Positions 1 to 6,810 of a DNA stretch of 53,618 bases are shown here, piece after piece. The DNA lies in contig NZ_JALAGT010000005.1 of NCBI RefSeq assembly GCF_022712295.1, forward strand, positions 1-53,618, written 5' to 3'. The first letter of the stretch is position 1. Every line of letters begins with the position of its first letter. The notes under the pieces are model-generated. The model was not told the DNA's origin and made no database searches. It saw nothing but the letters and a program-made list of their open reading frames with translations. A program made the translations under genes and the position numbers. This stretch comes from Galactobacter sp. (lineage in GTDB: Bacteria > Actinomycetota > Actinomycetes > Actinomycetales > Micrococcaceae).

Positions 1-362
1 CACAGGGCCTTTCCGGAAGCCTTGGCGTAGCGAACGCGCACGGTCTTCTCGACGCCGTCCTTGGTCACGGTCTCCTCACGGAAACCGACACGGGTGGGCT
101 TCTTGGTCTCGGGGTCCACCACGGCCACGTTGGAAACGTGGATCGGGGCCTCGACGTGCTCGATGCCGCCGGTCTTGGAACCACGGTCGGTCTGGCCGAC
201 CTTGGTGTGCTTCGTGATGACGTTGACGCCCTCGACGATGACACGCTGTGCTTCCGGGAAGACCTTCAGGACCTTGCCCTGCTTGCCGCGGTCGCCGCCG
301 CGCTCGGCCTTGGCGCCGGTGATGACCTGGACCAGGTCACCCTTCTTGATCTTTGCACCCAT
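1..362 (-). CDS. rplX: 50S ribosomal protein L24 (3' end at window edge)
   Basis: L24 starts assembly of the 50S subunit by binding 23S rRNA near its 5' end. The frame opens with ATG (complement 360-362) and reads MGAKIKKGDLVQVITGAK, a KOW-type N-terminus, then continues through HTKVGQTDRGSKTGGIEH and ends at the edge in YAKASGKAL. About 120 codons are visible, the usual actinobacterial length, and the last two bases (complement of 2 and 1) read TG, so the next codon could be a TGA stop just outside the window. The start lies 2 nt after the rplN stop, so the two genes are certainly cotranscribed. This is the beginning of the spc-type operon, which continues off the left edge. Confidence 0.95.
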   Translation of the reverse strand, partial: MGAKIKKGDLVQVITGAKAERGGDRGKQGKVLKVFPEAQRVIVEGVNVITKHTKVGQTDRGSKTGGIEHVEAPIHVSNVAVVDPETKKPTRVGFREETVTKDGVEKTVRVRYAKASGKAL

Positions 363-364
363 GA

Positions 365-733
365 TCAGAGCACCTCCGGGGCCAGCGAGACGATCTTCAT
401 GAACCGCTTGTCGCGCAGCTCGCGGCCCACAGGGCCGAAGATGCGGGTACCGCGGGGTTCGGTCTCGTTCTTGAGCAACACCGCAGCGTTCTCGTCGAAC
501 TTGATGTAGGAACCGTCTGCGCGACGGCGTTCCTTCACGGTGCGGACGACGACCGCCTTGACGACGTCGCCCTTCTTCACGTTGCCGCCAGGGATTGCAT
601 CCTTGACGGTGGCGACGATGACGTCGCCGATGCCTGCGTAGCGACGCTTCGATCCACCGAGAACGCGGATGGTCAAGATTTCCTTGGCCCCCGTGTTGTC
701 GGCGACCTTGAGTCGCGACTCCTGCTGAATCAC
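365..733 (-). CDS. rplN: 50S ribosomal protein L14
   Basis: L14 (122 aa, full length) binds 23S rRNA at the subunit interface and contributes to bridges with 16S rRNA. The N-terminus MIQQESRLKVADNTGAKE and the C-terminus RFMKIVSLAPEVL are typical of the family. The start is GTG at 731-733, preceded by a clear CAGGAG Shine-Dalgarno about 6 nt upstream. It is the first gene of a transcription unit: 360 bp and a very long hairpin separate it from rpsQ, whereas in many bacteria rpsQ and rplN belong to neighbouring or fused operons. rplX follows after 2 nt. Confidence 0.98.
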   Translation of the reverse strand: MIQQESRLKVADNTGAKEILTIRVLGGSKRRYAGIGDVIVATVKDAIPGGNVKKGDVVKAVVVRTVKERRRADGSYIKFDENAAVLLKNETEPRGTRIFGPVGRELRDKRFMKIVSLAPEVL

Positions 734-1093
734 TAGTTATCTCCTGTCGTCTCGCCGGTTCTGCGTACTCGCAGCCTTGCGGAACGGGTTGATGGATCTC
801 CCGGTGCCTTACGCTTACCCCCACCCCCCTCGCTGCTCGCATGCACAAGGCATGGAAGCGAACTGGGACGAGGCCGAGGCTTGAAACGGCTCCGGGCCGT
901 GTTGCACTCCCCCACGTTGTGGACGTGGTGAAGTACGCGGTTGCCGGCGCGCGTTGGTGGATAGTCAACGCACACGAAACCCACGGACTCTTCAGTGTAC
1001 AACGAACACACGGGGCCCGGTAGCCGTAGGAGTCCTCCTACGGGCACCGGGCCCCGTGTGTTCTGTCACCTTCCCGTCAAGGACGGGAGGCGA
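734..1093. other. 360-bp intergenic region between S10 and spc operons
   Basis: No convincing gene. The rpsQ-proximal third holds a long hairpin (1005-1062, listed separately). The rest is presumably the promoter and leader of rplN. A possible minus-strand -10 box, TACACT (complement 994-999), sits just after the hairpin, but no good -35 box pairs with it. A short inverted repeat (CCACGT...ACGTGG, near 913-932) lies inside the inferred leader. Open frames here lack Shine-Dalgarno sites and resemble no family. Confidence 0.5.
1005..1062 (-). terminator. Long terminator-like hairpin after rpsQ
   Basis: A 17-bp perfect outer stem (1005-1021 with 1046-1062) encloses a second 8-bp perfect stem (1024-1031 with 1036-1043) with a GTCC loop. 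It lies 32 nt after the rpsQ stop. The minus-strand RNA leaves the stem through a weak U-rich stretch (GUGUGUUCGUUGU), so it is either an intrinsic terminator with a poor U-tract or an RNA-stabilising 3' end. Its position marks the end of the S10 operon. Confidence 0.75.
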
Positions 1094-1384
1094 TCACTTG
1101 GCCTTCTCGACGATCTCGACGAGGCGCCAGTTCTTGTCCTTGGACAGCGGGCGGGTCTCAGCCAGCACCACGAGGTCACCGACACCAGCGGTGTTGGTCT
1201 CGTCGTGGGCCTTGACCTTCTTGTTGCGACGCAACACCTTGCCGTAGAGGGCGTGCTTCACACGGTCCTCGACGTCAACGACGATGGTCTTGTCCATCTT
1301 GTCGGACACCACGTAACCGCGAAGGGTCTTGCGGTAACCGCGGGCCTCAGCCTGCTCAGCCACGTTCGTCTCCTTCTCGCTCAT
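1094..1384 (-). CDS. rpsQ: 30S ribosomal protein S17
   Basis: S17 is a primary 16S rRNA-binding protein with an OB fold. The product (96 aa from ATG) has the family core GYVVSDKMDKTIVVDVEDR and KVKAHDETN, with the acidic, variable N-terminal tail seen in actinobacteria. Two starts are adjacent: GTG at 1385-1387 and ATG at 1382-1384. The ATG is preferred because it overlaps the rpmC stop by one base (TGATG), which favours translational coupling. It is the last gene of the S10 operon and is followed by a long hairpin. Confidence 0.95.
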   Translation of the reverse strand: MSEKETNVAEQAEARGYRKTLRGYVVSDKMDKTIVVDVEDRVKHALYGKVLRRNKKVKAHDETNTAGVGDLVVLAETRPLSKDKNWRLVEIVEKAK

Positions 1385-1665
1385 CACTCGGCATCCTTCT
1401 TGGACTTCTTCTTGGACTTCTCGGGCGCCTCGACGGGAGCGACTGCGGCACGGATGCCGAGCTCGCGCTCACGCAGGACGGTGTAGATCCGAGCGATGTC
1501 CTTCTTCACGGCACCAATGCGGCCGTGCTGCTCCAGCTGGCCGGTGGCCGACTGGAAGCGGAGGTTGAAGCGCTCCTTCTTGGCGTTCTTCAGTTCCTCT
1601 GCCAGGCGAGCATCGTCGTAGCCGCCCAGCTTCTCCACGGTGAGTTCCTTTGAACCGATGGCCAT
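1384..1665 (-). CDS. rpmC: 50S ribosomal protein L29
   Basis: L29 sits at the polypeptide exit tunnel and forms part of the docking site for trigger factor and SRP. From the ATG at 1663-1665 the product is 93 aa, beginning MAIGSKELTVEKLGG; an upstream GTG (1686) would overlap rplP further and lengthen the N-terminus by seven residues unlike the family. Residues 20-70 form the L29 helical hairpin (RLAEELKNAKKERFNLRFQ). The C-terminal 25 residues are a Lys/Glu-rich extension (KSKKKSKKDAE) common in high-GC Gram-positives. It starts 4 nt after the rplP stop. Confidence 0.95.
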   Translation of the reverse strand: MAIGSKELTVEKLGGYDDARLAEELKNAKKERFNLRFQSATGQLEQHGRIGAVKKDIARIYTVLRERELGIRAAVAPVEAPEKSKKKSKKDAE

Positions 1666-1669
1666 GGGA

Positions 1670-2086
1670 TCATTCACCACCCTCACGGCGCACGATGCGC
1701 GCCTTCAGCGGAAGCTTGTGGATCGCGAGGCGCAGGGCCTCGCGAGCAACTTCCTCGTTGACACCGGCGAGCTCGAAGAGGACACGTCCGGGCTTGACAT
1801 TCGCGACCCACCACTCGGGCGAACCCTTACCGGAACCCATGCGGGTTTCGGCGGGCTTCTTGGTCAGCGGGCGGTCCGGATAGATGTTGATCCAGACCTT
1901 GCCGCCACGCTTGATGTGGCGGGTCATGGCGATACGAGCAGCCTCGATCTGACGGTTCGTCACGTAGGCCGGCGTCAGCGCCTGGATGCCCCACTCGCCG
2001 AAGGAGACGGTGGTACCGCCCTTGGCCATGCCGGAGCGCTTGGGGTGGTGCTGCTTGCGGAACTTGACTCGACGCGGGATCAGCAT
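1670..2086 (-). CDS. rplP: 50S ribosomal protein L16
   Basis: L16 (138 aa) organises the A-site tRNA elbow region of the 50S subunit. The N-terminus MLIPRRVKFRKQHH and the motif GKGSPEWWVANVKPG are characteristic. The ATG overlaps the last base of the rpsC stop (TGATG), and rpmC follows after 4 nt, so this is a tightly packed part of the S10 operon. Length and motifs are normal throughout. Confidence 0.98.
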   Translation of the reverse strand: MLIPRRVKFRKQHHPKRSGMAKGGTTVSFGEWGIQALTPAYVTNRQIEAARIAMTRHIKRGGKVWINIYPDRPLTKKPAETRMGSGKGSPEWWVANVKPGRVLFELAGVNEEVAREALRLAIHKLPLKARIVRREGGE

Positions 2087-2874
2087 CAGGCCTGGCCCCC
2101 TTCTGCAGCGGGAGCGGCCTCGGCCGGTGCCTGCTGCTCGTGACGACGACGACGCTCGCCACCGCCGCGGCGTTCACCGCCGCGACCGCCGCGACCGCGC
2201 TGAGGAGCAGCGGCCTGCTGTGCAGCCAGCTCCTTGTCGGTCACGTCGCCCTTGTAGATCCACACCTTGACGCCGATGCGACCGAAGGTCGTCTTGGCCT
2301 CGAAGGTGCCGAAGTCGATGTTCGCGCGGAGGGTGTGCAGGGGCACACGGCCCTCGCGGTAGAACTCCTTGCGGGACATCTCAGCGCCGCCGAGACGGCC
2401 GGAGCACTGGACACGGATGCCCTTGGCGCCGGCACGCATGGCGGACTGCATGGCCTTCTTCATGGCGCGACGGAACGCGACACGGCTGGCCAGCTGCTCT
2501 GCAACACCCTGAGCCACGAGCTGCGCATCGATCTCGGGGTTCTTGACCTCGAGGATGTTCAGCTGCACCTGCTTGGAGGTGAGCTTCTCCAGCTCACCGC
2601 GCAGGCGCTCGGCCTCGGCGCCGCGGCGTCCGATGACGATGCCAGGACGCGCGGTGTGGATGTCGACGCGGACGCGGTCACGCGTGCGCTCGATCTCCAC
2701 CTTGGCGATGCCGGCACGGTCCATGCCCTTGGTCATCAGCTCGCGGATCTTGACGTCTTCCTTGACGAAGTCGGCGTAACGCTGACCCGGCTTGTTCGAA
2801 TCGGCGAACCAGTGCGACACGTGGTCGGTGGTGATGCCGAGTCGGAAGCCGTTCGGGTTGATCTTCTGACCCAT
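2086..2874 (-). CDS. rpsC: 30S ribosomal protein S3
   Basis: S3 forms part of the mRNA entry channel and its helicase function. The product is 262 aa. Residues about 1-100 contain the N-terminal KH domain (GIVIGRRGAEAERLRGEL) and about 110-210 the C-terminal S3 domain (SGRLGGAEMSRKEFYREGR). The last 45 residues are a low-complexity Arg/Gly then Ala/Glu tail, longer than in E. coli (233 aa) but usual for actinobacteria. The start ATG directly abuts the rplV stop (0 nt), and the end overlaps rplP by one base. Confidence 0.98.
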   Translation of the reverse strand: MGQKINPNGFRLGITTDHVSHWFADSNKPGQRYADFVKEDVKIRELMTKGMDRAGIAKVEIERTRDRVRVDIHTARPGIVIGRRGAEAERLRGELEKLTSKQVQLNILEVKNPEIDAQLVAQGVAEQLASRVAFRRAMKKAMQSAMRAGAKGIRVQCSGRLGGAEMSRKEFYREGRVPLHTLRANIDFGTFEAKTTFGRIGVKVWIYKGDVTDKELAAQQAAAPQRGRGGRGGERRGGGERRRRHEQQAPAEAAPAAEGGQA

Positions 2875-3240
2875 TTACTTCTCCCCACCCTTCTCAGGCG
2901 TCGCGACGACCACGGTGACGTGGCTGGTGCGCTTGTTGATGCGGTAGGCGCGGCCCTGGGCACGCGGCTGGAACCGCTTCATGGTCGGACCCTCGTCGCC
3001 CTTGGCCTCTGCGATGAAGAGCTCGTCCTCGTTGAAGGACACCCCTTCCCGCTCGGCGGTCTGGCGGGCGTTGGCCACCGCGGAGGCGACGACCTTGTAC
3101 ACCGGCTCCGAAGCCGCCTGCTGGGCGAACTTCAGAATGGCGAGCGCTTCGTTCGTCTGCTTGCCACGGACGAGGTCGACGACGCGCCGGGCCTTCATCG
3201 GCGTCACGCGCAGGTGGCGCGCAATAGCCTTGGCTTCCAT
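2875..3240 (-). CDS. rplV: 50S ribosomal protein L22
   Basis: L22 (121 aa) lines the nascent-chain tunnel with a long beta-hairpin; changes in that hairpin give macrolide resistance in other bacteria. The hairpin region is visible as FQPRAQGRAYRINKRTSH, wild-type in appearance. The N-terminus EAKAIARHLRVTPMKARRVVD is typical. Its TAA stop abuts the rpsC start. A 52-nt spacer separates it from rpsS, with a GGAAG-type ribosome site before the ATG. Confidence 0.98.
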   Translation of the reverse strand: MEAKAIARHLRVTPMKARRVVDLVRGKQTNEALAILKFAQQAASEPVYKVVASAVANARQTAEREGVSFNEDELFIAEAKGDEGPTMKRFQPRAQGRAYRINKRTSHVTVVVATPEKGGEK

Positions 3241-3292
3241 TGCTTTCCTTCTTCCTAAGAGGGATTCAAGCGTTACTGAACCGCTAAGCGGT

Positions 3293-3574
3293 TCAGCGGC
3301 GCTTGCCCTTCTTGTCGTCCTTCACGTGGCTGCGGAACGTGCGCGTGGGAGCGAACTCCCCGAGCTTGTGTCCCACCATGGATTCGGTGACGAACACCGG
3401 AACGTGCTTGCGACCGTCGTGCACGGCGATCGTGTGACCGAGCATGTCGGGCACGATCATGGAACGGCGCGACCATGTCTTGATGACGTTCTTGCTGCCC
3501 TTCTCGTTCTCGGCCAGAACCTTCAGGTAGAGGTGCTGGTCGACGAAGGGACCCTTTTTCAGACTGCGTGGCAT
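3293..3574 (-). CDS. rpsS: 30S ribosomal protein S19
   Basis: S19 (93 aa) binds the 16S rRNA head with S13. The N-terminus MPRSLKKGPFVDQHL and the motif GHKLGEFAPTRTFRSHVK are diagnostic. It lies between rplB (12 nt upstream) and rplV (52 nt downstream) in the invariant S10-operon order. Full length; nothing unusual. Confidence 0.98.
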   Translation of the reverse strand: MPRSLKKGPFVDQHLYLKVLAENEKGSKNVIKTWSRRSMIVPDMLGHTIAVHDGRKHVPVFVTESMVGHKLGEFAPTRTFRSHVKDDKKGKRR

Positions 3575-3586
3575 GTCTAGCTCCTA

Positions 3587-4423
3587 CTACCGCTTGTTCT
3601 TGGTACGACGGCGACGAACGATCAGCTTGTCGCTTTCCTTGTTGGGGCGACGTGTGCGACCCTCGGGCTTGCCGTTCGGGTTGACCGGGTGACGGCCACC
3701 GGAGGTGCGGCCTTCGCCACCACCGTGCGGGTGATCGACCGGGTTCATGACCACACCACGGACGGTCGGGCGGACGCCCTTCCAGCGGTTGCGGCCGGCC
3801 TTGCCCCAGTTGATGTTGGACTGCTCTGCGTTGCCGACCTCACCGATCGTGGCGCGGCAGCGCACGTCGACGTTGCGGATCTCGCCGGAGGGCAGACGCA
3901 GCTGAGCGAAGCGACCCTCACGGGCCACCAGCTGGATGGAGGCGCCTGCGGAGCGGGCCAGCTTGGCACCGCCGCCGGGACGCAACTCCACAGCGTGGAT
4001 CACCGTACCCACGGGGATGTTACGCAGCGGGAGGTTGTTGCCGGGCTTGATATCAGCCGTGGCGCCGGACTCGATGCGGTCACCCTGGGAGAGCTTGTTC
4101 GGCGCGATGATGTAGCGCTTGGCTCCGTCTGCGTAGTGCAGCAGGGCGATGCGAGCGGTGCGGTTGGGGTCGTACTCGATGTGAGCGACCTTGGCCGGCA
4201 CGCCGTCCTTGTCGTGACGACGGAAGTCGATCACGCGGTACTGGCGCTTGTGGCCACCACCCTTGTGACGGGTCGTGATACGACCGGTGTTGTTGCGGCC
4301 GCCGGACTTGGTCAGCGGACGCAGGAGGGACTTCTCCGGAGTCGATCGAGTGATCTCGGAGAAGTCGGCGACGGACGAGCCACGCAGGCCCGGCGTCGTC
4401 GGCTTGTACTTACGGATACCCAT
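3587..4423 (-). CDS. rplB: 50S ribosomal protein L2
   Basis: L2 (278 aa) is needed for subunit association and lies close to the peptidyl-transferase centre. The N-terminus MGIRKYKPTTPGLRGS, the OB-fold segment and the conserved C-terminal loop MNPVDHPHGGGEGRT are all present, including the His (HPHGGG) long implicated near the catalytic centre. The ATG is preceded by GAGGAA. It begins 31 nt after rplW. Confidence 0.98.
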   Translation of the reverse strand: MGIRKYKPTTPGLRGSSVADFSEITRSTPEKSLLRPLTKSGGRNNTGRITTRHKGGGHKRQYRVIDFRRHDKDGVPAKVAHIEYDPNRTARIALLHYADGAKRYIIAPNKLSQGDRIESGATADIKPGNNLPLRNIPVGTVIHAVELRPGGGAKLARSAGASIQLVAREGRFAQLRLPSGEIRNVDVRCRATIGEVGNAEQSNINWGKAGRNRWKGVRPTVRGVVMNPVDHPHGGGEGRTSGGRHPVNPNGKPEGRTRRPNKESDKLIVRRRRTKNKR

Positions 4424-4454
4424 GTTTTTTGTTCCTCGTTAAAGTGGTCTCCGC

Positions 4455-4760
4455 TCAGGCGAGCGGACCGCCGAAGATATCGATGGTGGCGTCGCCCTTG
4501 AGGGTGACGATGGCACGCTTGGTGGTCTTGCGCTGGCCCCAGCCGAAGCGGGTGCGCTGACGCTTACCCGCACGGTTGGAGGTGTTGACCGAGGCGACCT
4601 GGACACCGTAGATGGACTCCACAGCGGCCTTGATCTCGGTCTTGTTGCTGCGAGTGTCCACCAGGAAGGTGTACTGGCCCTGGTCAACGAGGTTGTAGGA
4701 CTTCTCGGAGACGACCGGTGCCACCAGCACGTCGTGCAGGGACTTCTGAGTTGCGCTCAC
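4455..4760 (-). CDS. rplW: 50S ribosomal protein L23
   Basis: L23 (101 aa) sits at the tunnel exit and docks trigger factor and SRP. The segments VVSEKSYNLVDQGQYTFLVD and NRAGKRQRTRFGWGQRK are typical. The start is GTG at 4758-4760 and overlaps the rplD stop as GTGA, which supports translational coupling. Length is normal. Confidence 0.98.
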   Translation of the reverse strand: MSATQKSLHDVLVAPVVSEKSYNLVDQGQYTFLVDTRSNKTEIKAAVESIYGVQVASVNTSNRAGKRQRTRFGWGQRKTTKRAIVTLKGDATIDIFGGPLA

Positions 4761-5359
4761 TTGGCGTCCTCCTTGTTGACAAGGGTGTCGAAGGCGGCCT
4801 TGGTGAACACGACGTCGTCGGCGATGAGCACGTCGTACGTGTTCAGCTGGTCGACGTAGACGGCGTGGACAGTCTCGAGGTTGCGGACCGAAAGGGCTGC
4901 AACGTCGTTACCGCGGTCGAGCACCACGAGCTGGTTCTTGCGGTCGGACAGGCCGGCCAGCGTAGCGATGGCGAGCTTCGTGGAGGGCTTGGTGCCCTCG
5001 ACGATGTTCTCCACGACGTGGATACGCTCATGACGGGCGCGATCCGAGAGGGCACCGCGCAGTGCGGCAGCCTTCATCTTCTTGGGGGTGCGCTGCACGT
5101 AGGAACGCGGCGTGGGACCGTGGACGATGCCACCGCCGGTCATGTGAGGGGCGCGGATGGAGCCCTGACGAGCGCGGCCGGTGCCCTTCTGCTTGAACGG
5201 CTTGCGACCTGCGCCGGACACCTCGCCACGGTTCTTGGTCTTGTGCGTACCCTGACGGGCGGCGGCCAGCTGGGCCACGACGACCTGGTGCAGCAGCGGG
5301 ACGTTGGTCTGGACGTCGAAGATCTCAGCGGGGAGATCGACGGAAAGTGCCTTCGTCAT
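4757..5359 (-). CDS. rplD: 50S ribosomal protein L4
   Basis: L4 (200 aa) reaches into the exit tunnel through a long loop; that loop is recognisable as GEVSGAGRKPFKQKGTGRAR. In E. coli L4 also represses the S10 operon by binding its mRNA leader, which is relevant here because rpsJ has a long structured leader. The start ATG lies 4 nt after rplC, and the end overlaps rplW. Whether L4 regulates this operon cannot be decided from sequence. Confidence 0.98.
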   Translation of the reverse strand: MTKALSVDLPAEIFDVQTNVPLLHQVVVAQLAAARQGTHKTKNRGEVSGAGRKPFKQKGTGRARQGSIRAPHMTGGGIVHGPTPRSYVQRTPKKMKAAALRGALSDRARHERIHVVENIVEGTKPSTKLAIATLAGLSDRKNQLVVLDRGNDVAALSVRNLETVHAVYVDQLNTYDVLIADDVVFTKAAFDTLVNKEDAK

Positions 5360-5363
5360 GGTT

Positions 5364-6014
5364 TCAGGCTCCCTTCACAGCGGAACGGACCAGGACGACC
5401 TGGCCGCGAGCGCCGGGAACGGCGCCCTTGATGAGCAGCAGATTGTTCTCCGCGTCCACCGCATGAATCGTGAGGTTCATGGTGGTGTGGCGGACGGCGC
5501 CCATGCGACCGGCCATGCGCATGCCCTTGAAGACGCGGCTCGGGGTGGAGGCCTCACCGATGGAGCCGGGCTTGCGGTGGTTCTTGTGCTGACCGTGAGA
5601 GGCGGAGACGCCCTTGAAGCCGTGACGCTTCATCACGCCGGCGAAACCCTTACCCTTCGTGGTTCCCGAGACGTCGACCTTCTGGCCGGCCTCGAAGACC
5701 TCGACGGAGAGTTCCTGGCCGAGCTCGTACTCGGCGGCATCAGCGGTGCGCAGCTCCACGACGTGACGACGGGGCGTCACACCGGCGGCCTTGAAGTGGC
5801 CGGCCAGGGGCTTGGTCACCTTGCGCGGGTCGATCTGGCCGTAGCCGATCTGAACGGCGGTGTAGCCGTCCTTGTTTTCATCCAGCAGCTGGGTGACGAC
5901 ATTCGCATCGGCCTTCACCACGGTGACGGGGATGACGTTGTTGTTGCTGTCCCAGACCTGGGTCATGCCGAGCTTCGTGCCCAGCAGGCCCTTGACATTA
6001 CGGGTTGCGGTCAT
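5364..6014 (-). CDS. rplC: 50S ribosomal protein L3
   Basis: L3 (216 aa) initiates 50S assembly and extends a loop towards the peptidyl-transferase centre. The N-terminal GLLGTKLGMTQVWD and the central motif RHGFKGVSASHGQHKNHRKP with GSIGEASTPSRVFKGMRMAG are diagnostic. It is the second gene of the S10 operon, 18 nt after rpsJ, and rplD follows after 4 nt. Confidence 0.98.
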   Translation of the reverse strand: MTATRNVKGLLGTKLGMTQVWDSNNNVIPVTVVKADANVVTQLLDENKDGYTAVQIGYGQIDPRKVTKPLAGHFKAAGVTPRRHVVELRTADAAEYELGQELSVEVFEAGQKVDVSGTTKGKGFAGVMKRHGFKGVSASHGQHKNHRKPGSIGEASTPSRVFKGMRMAGRMGAVRHTTMNLTIHAVDAENNLLLIKGAVPGARGQVVLVRSAVKGA

Positions 6015-6032
6015 AGTCTCTCAGCACCCCCT

Positions 6033-6341
6033 TCAGAGCTTGATCTCGATGTTGACGTCTGCCGGCAGGTCGAGACGCATGAGCGAATCGACGGCCTTGG
6101 GCGTCGGGTCCACGATGTCGATGAGGCGCTTGTGCGTGCGCATCTCGAAGTGTTCGCGGCTGTCCTTGTACTTGTGCGGCGACCGGATGACGCAGTACAC
6201 GTTCTTCTCGGTCGGCAGCGGCAAGGGTCCAACGACCGTGGCGCCTGCGCGAGTGACCGTCTCGACGATCTTGCGGGCGGACGTGTCGATGACCTCGTGG
6301 TCGTACGACTTCAGCCGGATGCGGATCTTCTGTCCCGCCAT
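6033..6341 (-). CDS. rpsJ: 30S ribosomal protein S10
   Basis: S10 (102 aa; NusE when it acts in antitermination with NusB) opens the S10 operon. The N-terminus MAGQKIRIRLKSYDHEVID and the block HKYKDSREHFEMRTHKRLID are typical. The ATG follows a GAGAGAGGCC ribosome site. Upstream there is about 270 nt of leader with predicted stable structure and a recognisable promoter, so expression is probably controlled at the RNA level as well. Confidence 0.98.
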   Translation of the reverse strand: MAGQKIRIRLKSYDHEVIDTSARKIVETVTRAGATVVGPLPLPTEKNVYCVIRSPHKYKDSREHFEMRTHKRLIDIVDPTPKAVDSLMRLDLPADVNIEIKL

Positions 6342-6614
6342 GGCTTGTGGCCTCTCTCTTGGTTAGCACTATGTAAGTAGTTGTGCCTTGACGGGCCGGC
6401 CATCTCTGGCCGACCGGCACGCCTGCGTCGGACCGAATCCGAATCGTGACGATTCGGGTTCCTCGCCCCGACGAGACTCCGACCCCCGCACTCGGGCGTG
6501 TCGTTGATTTGCTGACGCAACGTGGGACACACTCATCTACGGGAACCGGTTGATCCTGCCTTCGGAGTGATTCCGAGGGCCCACTGCATCGACTCGATGC
6601 AGTGAAGATCAACC
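6342..6614 (-). promoter_or_regulatory. Structured 5' leader of the S10 operon
   Basis: The inferred transcript starts near 6613 and runs about 270 nt before rpsJ. Its first 67 nt can fold into a three-way junction: an 8-bp closing stem (GGTTGATC, complement 6607-6614, with GATCAACC, complement 6548-6555), a 9-bp hairpin (complement 6582-6604, CACTGCATC...GATGCAGTG) and a smaller hairpin (complement 6562-6576, TCGGA...TCCGA). Further on, perfect arms CCGAATCG/CGATTCGG (around 6442-6460) and a GGCC...GGCC hairpin lie nearer the gene. An autoregulatory leader is a reasonable inference; it is not a family I recognise. Confidence 0.55.
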
Positions 6615-6619
6615 CATAT

Positions 6620-6649
6620 AGTCTCTCAGATCGAGGGGCAGGATGCCAA
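6620..6649 (-). promoter_or_regulatory. Probable promoter of the S10 operon
   Basis: On the minus strand TTGGCA (complement 6644-6649) is followed by an 18-nt spacer and GAGACT (complement 6620-6625), a one-base variant of the TAGACT box seen elsewhere in the window. Initiation about 7 nt later would fall at the GGG that opens the predicted three-way junction. Read by eye only. Confidence 0.45.
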
Positions 6650-6736
6650 TCCCCTATCTCCCCTGATGTGTTTGATCTGTGCCACACCCGTATCCGTAGG
6701 TCACATGGGGGCGCTCGAGTGGCGTGAGGACGGCGA

Positions 6737-6770
6737 AGGGGCCCGGCACCTTCACAGGTGCCGGGCCCCT
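6737..6770 (-). terminator. Terminator hairpin after tuf
   Basis: A 15-bp perfect GC-rich stem (AGGGGCCCGGCACCT, 6737-6751, with 6756-6770) and a TCAC loop lie 41 nt after the tuf stop. The U-tract is poor on the minus strand. It separates tuf from the S10 promoter region. Confidence 0.75.
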
Positions 6771-6810
6771 CACGTCATGGACTTCTCAGTCCGAGCCTGT
6801 CAGGCCAAGA

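Noticed and set aside
733..1047. Open frame of 104 codons between rpsQ and rplN
   Set aside because: It crosses the terminator hairpin, lacks a ribosome site and resembles no family; composition is that of a non-coding leader.
6365..6532. Possible 55-codon leader peptide ATG frame in the rpsJ leader
   Set aside because: There is no Shine-Dalgarno site and the peptide is Arg/Ser-rich through the hairpin arms; structured RNA explains the region better.
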